Shown here: in pieces, positions 5,435-8,525 of the stretch
How positions within the stretch are numbered: the first letter of the stretch is position 1
Layout of the letters: the number at the start of each line of letters is the position of its first letter
Assembly: GCA_046482845.1 (NCBI GenBank)
Contig: JAWOEJ010000179.1
Location: forward strand, 1 to 8,525
Direction of reading: 5' to 3'
DNA: 8,525 nt
Source: DATFJZ01 sp046482845
Lineage (GTDB): Bacteria; Desulfobacterota; Desulfobacteria; Desulfobacterales; Desulfobacteraceae
Program-made: the position numbers and the translations under genes
Notes under the pieces: generated by a model
The model's input: the letters and a program-made list of their open reading frames with translations, nothing else
What the model was told of the DNA's origin: nothing
Databases searched by the model: none

Positions 5435-7981
5435 ATGCCTGCTCCCTCTGAAAAATCACAGCCCCTTTCCTCCAACCGTGAACTGCAGCTTGCATGGGAG
5501 TTTGCCGAGCATACCGGTTCCAGTATTTTTCTGACGGGCAGGGCCGGTACCGGCAAGACCACTTTTTTGAAAACGTTTCAAACGCGCACAGCCAAGCGGA
5601 TGATTGTCACCGCTCCCACAGGGGTTGCCGCGATTAATGCCGGCGGGGTTACCCTTCATTCGTTTTTTCAGCTGCCCTTTGGCCCTTTTGTGCCGGGCAG
5701 CGAGGCATATGAAGCTGGAAAAAACAGGCATTTCCGGTTCAGCAGAGAAAAGCGCCGGATCATTCAAACCCTGGATCTACTGGTGATCGATGAGATCAGC
5801 ATGGTCCGCAGTGACCTGCTGGATTCCGTGGATGCGGTGCTGCGCCGTCTGCGCCGCAGTACGCTTCCCTTTGGCGGGGTGCAGCTGCTCATGATCGGTG
5901 ATCTTCACCAGCTCTCCCCCGTAGCAAAGCAGGCGGAGTGGCAGATTTTATCCCAATTTTACGAATCAATTTACTTCTTTTCCAGCAGCGCTCTTGGCCA
6001 GACCCGGCTGGTTACAATTGAGCTTAAGCATATTTTCCGCCAGTCTGACCAGACATTTATCAAAATTCTCAACCAGGTCAGGGACAACACCCTTGACCGT
6101 CATTCTGTTCAAATGCTCAACCAGCGCTGCTTCCCGGATTTTGTTCCAGAACAAAACCAGGGCTATATCACATTGACCACCCACAACAGAAAGGCCGAGG
6201 CTGTGAATACTCAGAAACTGGCTGGTATACCCGGTACAGAATTTTCTTTTAGCGCTGATATCTCCGGGGAGTTTCCAGGCCATGTCTGCCCGGCACCAGA
6301 AACCCTCAGGCTGAAAAAGGGTGCCCAGGTGATGTTTCTCCGCAACGATGGGTCCGGTGAAAAACGGTACTACAACGGCAGAATCGGAAAAATTACAGCC
6401 ATCTCCCAGAAGAGTATCAAAGTGCTCTGTCCCGGGGATGCAGAGGAGATTATTGTGGAACCGCTGGCCTGGGAAAACATTGCCTACGGCCTGGATGAGA
6501 CCACAAAGGAGATCCAGGAAAAGGTCATTGGAAAATTTGAACAATACCCCCTTAAACCTGCCTGGGCCATCACCATCCACAAAAGCCAGGGGCTGACCTT
6601 TGACAGGGCTGTAATTGATGCCGGCAAGGCCTTTACCCACGGCCAGGTCTATGTTGCCTTAAGCCGCTGCAAAACCCTGGAGGGGATGGTGCTCTCCTCA
6701 CAACTGGTCTGGGACGGCCTGGAACCGGATCCAGCCGTGGTGGCGTTTAATACCTCGGCAAGCAAGGACCCGCCCTGCCAAAGCCTGCTGGAGGCGGCAA
6801 AAATCACCTGGCAGCAGCAGCTGCTTTTTGACTGCTTTGATTTTCAGTCCCTGGGGGGCAGGCTGAACTACCTTGTTCAGCTGGCAATATCCAACCCCAA
6901 CACCATTCATGCCACAGGGGTTTCTGATCTCTCCGGTGTTCAGCAGAGCGTGGTCCGGGATATTGTCACGGTAGGTGAAAAGTTCAGACATCAGCTCTCC
7001 TCGATTTTCAGTGACAACAGCCTGCCGGAATCCCACCCCTACACCCTGGAACGTCTGGCTAAGGCCTCATTGTGGTTCCAGGGCAGGTTTGATGAAATTC
7101 TTTTACCCATACTGGATCATCTCCATCTTGAAACAGACAATGCCAGTCTTAAAAAGAAAACCACAGCCGTTCTCAACAACCTGAAAAAAGATATCATGGT
7201 GAAGCGTGCTGCTGTCAAATCCCTGGAAAACGGTTTTTCATCAACCAGACTGCTCAAAGCCATGGCCAGAGCCGAGCTTGATTTCCAGCCGGACAAGGGG
7301 AAAAAAGAGCAGGTTTCAGGGTACACGGAAGCGGACATTGACCATCCTGAACTGTTCACAGCCCTTCGGCAGTGGCGGGCCCAAAAGGCTGAAGCGCTGG
7401 CTGTCCCCCATTTTCAGGTAATGCACCAGCGGGTACTGATCCAGATTGCTGTGACCCTGCCCGACAGCCTTGAAACGCTTGGAAAAATCAGTGGCGTTGG
7501 CAAAAAGACCATTGAGCGCTATGGCCGGGAGCTTGTGGAGATTGTCTCTTTGTACTGCAGGGAAAACAAGATCGATCCTCAACAGATTTCTCTGCCCGGG
7601 AAAAAAGAACCCCCCGGCAGTGGGTCTCCCGAAAAAGGATCAGCCCAAAAAGGATCAGCCCAAAAAAAGGATACAAAGCAGATAAGCCTTGACATGTTCA
7701 ATACCAACATGACACCGGAAGAAATCGCCAAAGAGAGAGGGTTTGTTGTTTCCACCATTGAAGGTCATCTGGCGTATTTTATTGAACAGGGCCGGCTGGA
7801 TATCAACAAAGTGGTGTCCCCGGAGCAACAGAAGTCCATTGAGAAGGAAGTTGCCGCAGAACAGGACAGCTCCCTGAAAGCGATAAAAGACCGTCTGGGA
7901 GAAGGATTCTCCTACGGCGAAATCAAGATGGTGATTGCCCACCAGGCCTCAGCAAACCGTACTGACACGGATAAAGAATGA
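5435..7981 (+). CDS. PIF1-like DNA helicase with HRDC and helix-turn-helix C-terminal domains
   Basis: This is an 848-residue superfamily 1B helicase, expected to unwind DNA 5' to 3' using ATP in the cytoplasm. Visible motifs are Walker A GRAGTGKTT (35-43, Lys41), Walker B LVIDEISM (116-123, Asp119-Glu120), GDLHQLSPV (155-163), the IHKSQGLTFD motif (381-390) and YVALSRC (406-412), whose Arg411 is the expected arginine finger region. After the helicase core, an HRDC-type domain spans about 639-710 and includes a GVGKKT turn. A low-complexity linker of repeated GSAQK (about 716-750) follows, then a helix-turn-helix domain (about 751-838) like that at the end of some RecQ proteins. Starting 2 nt after the SPL-like gene, it is likely its co-transcribed partner. 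The coding region looks more GC-rich than the oxoprolinase gene. Exact substrate preference is not visible. Confidence 0.9.
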   Translation: MPAPSEKSQPLSSNRELQLAWEFAEHTGSSIFLTGRAGTGKTTFLKTFQTRTAKRMIVTAPTGVAAINAGGVTLHSFFQLPFGPFVPGSEAYEAGKNRHFRFSREKRRIIQTLDLLVIDEISMVRSDLLDSVDAVLRRLRRSTLPFGGVQLLMIGDLHQLSPVAKQAEWQILSQFYESIYFFSSSALGQTRLVTIELKHIFRQSDQTFIKILNQVRDNTLDRHSVQMLNQRCFPDFVPEQNQGYITLTTHNRKAEAVNTQKLAGIPGTEFSFSADISGEFPGHVCPAPETLRLKKGAQVMFLRNDGSGEKRYYNGRIGKITAISQKSIKVLCPGDAEEIIVEPLAWENIAYGLDETTKEIQEKVIGKFEQYPLKPAWAITIHKSQGLTFDRAVIDAGKAFTHGQVYVALSRCKTLEGMVLSSQLVWDGLEPDPAVVAFNTSASKDPPCQSLLEAAKITWQQQLLFDCFDFQSLGGRLNYLVQLAISNPNTIHATGVSDLSGVQQSVVRDIVTVGEKFRHQLSSIFSDNSLPESHPYTLERLAKASLWFQGRFDEILLPILDHLHLETDNASLKKKTTAVLNNLKKDIMVKRAAVKSLENGFSSTRLLKAMARAELDFQPDKGKKEQVSGYTEADIDHPELFTALRQWRAQKAEALAVPHFQVMHQRVLIQIAVTLPDSLETLGKISGVGKKTIERYGRELVEIVSLYCRENKIDPQQISLPGKKEPPGSGSPEKGSAQKGSAQKKDTKQISLDMFNTNMTPEEIAKERGFVVSTIEGHLAYFIEQGRLDINKVVSPEQQKSIEKEVAAEQDSSLKAIKDRLGEGFSYGEIKMVIAHQASANRTDTDKE
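7632..7661 (+). repeat. 15-bp tandem repeat encoding GSAQK twice in the helicase linker
   Basis: AAAAAGGATCAGCCC is present in two perfect abutting copies (7632-7646 and 7647-7661), with the beginning of a third (AAAAGGAT) just after. The unit is five codons, so copy-number change keeps the frame and only alters linker length between the HRDC and helix-turn-helix domains. Confidence 0.85.
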
Positions 7982-8003
7982 AAATTTTTTGGAAGATCCC
8001 TTA

Positions 8004-8491
8004 TTACCGGGCGGGCAGGTAGACCCGGAAAATGCTCCCTGTGTTGCGGCATTCTACAGTAATGCAGCCGTCATGGGCTTTTACCAGACCCAGCACCAAA
8101 GCCAGACCCAGGCCACGGCCGATGAACCTGGAAGAATAAAATGGATCAAAAATTTTTTCTATATCCTTTTCCGGGATACCTTCTCCCTGATCAGCGATTT
8201 CCAGACAGGCATATGCGTCTGCTCTGGCCTGGAAATCAACCGGGTACCGGTGAAGGCCCGGGATTGCATCCGGCGGCATAGTTTTGATGTTCACCCTGAC
8301 ACAGCCTGGCTGGGAACGATCCGCCATGGACTCCCAGGCATTGGTCACCAGGTTTTTTAAAATCTGGGGATGCGGACGAAAACCAAACCAGCGCAGTAAC
8401 AGGGGAGTGTAGCGATGATAATGATCACAAAAATCACCCGCAGGCGTTCTCGTTTGCCGAATCTGTGAAACATAGATTGACCGAAGGACAT
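8004..8491 (-). pseudogene. Sensor histidine kinase remnant: internal deletion and frameshift
   Basis: Two fragments of one kinase seem to be joined here. The C-terminal fragment (8348 down to the TAA at 8004-8006, GTG start if translated alone) is a complete-looking HATPase_c core. Its N box is NLVTNAWESM, its G1 box DQGEGIP, its F box FDPFYSSRF and its G2 box GRGLGLAL, ending FRVYLPAR. Its frame stays open to 8507, but upstream of about 8366 it stops resembling a kinase. The N-terminal fragment (8491 to 8357) lies in another frame and encodes a membrane anchor. No sensor, PAS or HisKA dimerisation domain with phospho-accepting His lies between them. An intact relative would be several hundred residues longer, so signalling is unlikely. 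No Shine-Dalgarno precedes the GTG. A rearranged assembly or a genuine stand-alone ATPase protein is less likely but possible. Confidence 0.6.
8357..8491 (-). CDS. 44-residue N-terminal membrane-anchor fragment of the kinase remnant
   Basis: The frame starts at ATG 8491-8489 and stops at TAA 8359-8357. After a basic stretch, HRFGKRERLR (residues 9-18), comes a hydrophobic segment of about 20 residues (VIFVIIIIATLPCYCAGLVF, 19-38), then VRIPRF. Basic residues before the helix predict a cytoplasmic N-terminus. This is how membrane-bound sensor kinases usually begin. It overlaps the start of the ATPase fragment in a different frame, so no sensor domain follows. No good Shine-Dalgarno precedes the ATG. 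It may be untranslated debris, or a tiny membrane peptide; I favour the former. Confidence 0.5.
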   Translation of the reverse strand: MSFGQSMFHRFGKRERLRVIFVIIIIATLPCYCAGLVFVRIPRF

Positions 8492-8525
8492 AATTTGGCT
8501 CTGATTCTCATCTCAAACGATGGGC

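Noticed and set aside
5966..6640. Minus-strand open frame of 224 codons
   Set aside because: It lies wholly antisense to the helicase core, whose motifs IV-VI are intact. It is a by-product of the helicase gene's codon use.
7982..8003. Bidirectional terminator between the convergent helicase and kinase remnant
   Set aside because: There is an A/T-run (AAAATTTTTT) but no GC-rich stem beside it on either strand.
7935..8360. Plus-strand open frame of 141 codons after the helicase
   Set aside because: It overlaps the helicase end in another frame and is the antisense shadow of the kinase ATPase domain, whose motifs are unmistakable on the minus strand. Its translation shows no recognisable content.

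Overview
The window looks like a stretch of chromosome from a Gram-negative, probably anaerobic bacterium. A member of the Desulfobacterota (Desulfobacteraceae-like) is my best guess. The basis is an upstream reading frame that ends in a typical outer-membrane beta-barrel C-terminus, a single-chain 5-oxoprolinase/hydantoinase, a non-sporeformer-type spore-photoproduct-lyase-like radical SAM protein, and a histidine kinase of the style common in that group. This placement is inference; no taxonomic marker gene is present.

Layout: (1) 1-69, the last 22 residues of a gene entering from the left, probably an outer-membrane protein. (2) 70-287, a leader region with several inverted repeats, two of which are mutually exclusive. 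(3) 288-3962, a 1224-residue HyuA-HyuB fusion, best read as ATP-dependent 5-oxoprolinase. Its last codons and stop lie in a perfect 13-bp tandem duplication. (4) 3963-4157, an intergenic region ending in a near-consensus sigma70 promoter, placed so that transcription should begin at the A of the next ATG (a predicted leaderless mRNA). (5) 4158-5432, an SPL-like radical SAM protein that keeps the C-x3-C-x2-C cluster motif but appears to lack the H-donor cysteine of true spore photoproduct lyase. (6) 5435-7981, a PIF1-like helicase with HRDC and helix-turn-helix C-terminal domains, starting 2 nt after the radical SAM gene. (7) 8004-8491 on the minus strand, the remnant of a sensor histidine kinase: an N-terminal membrane anchor and a C-terminal ATPase domain in different frames, with the middle of the gene missing.

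How the genes fit together: the radical SAM gene and the helicase are almost certainly co-transcribed, and both families act on DNA, so together they form a plausible two-gene DNA-lesion unit. The oxoprolinase is separate metabolism (recycling 5-oxoproline to glutamate) and visibly more AT-rich than the helicase gene. The kinase remnant converges on the helicase with only 22 bp between the stop codons. I saw no tRNA, rRNA, CRISPR array, transposase or insertion-sequence ends.
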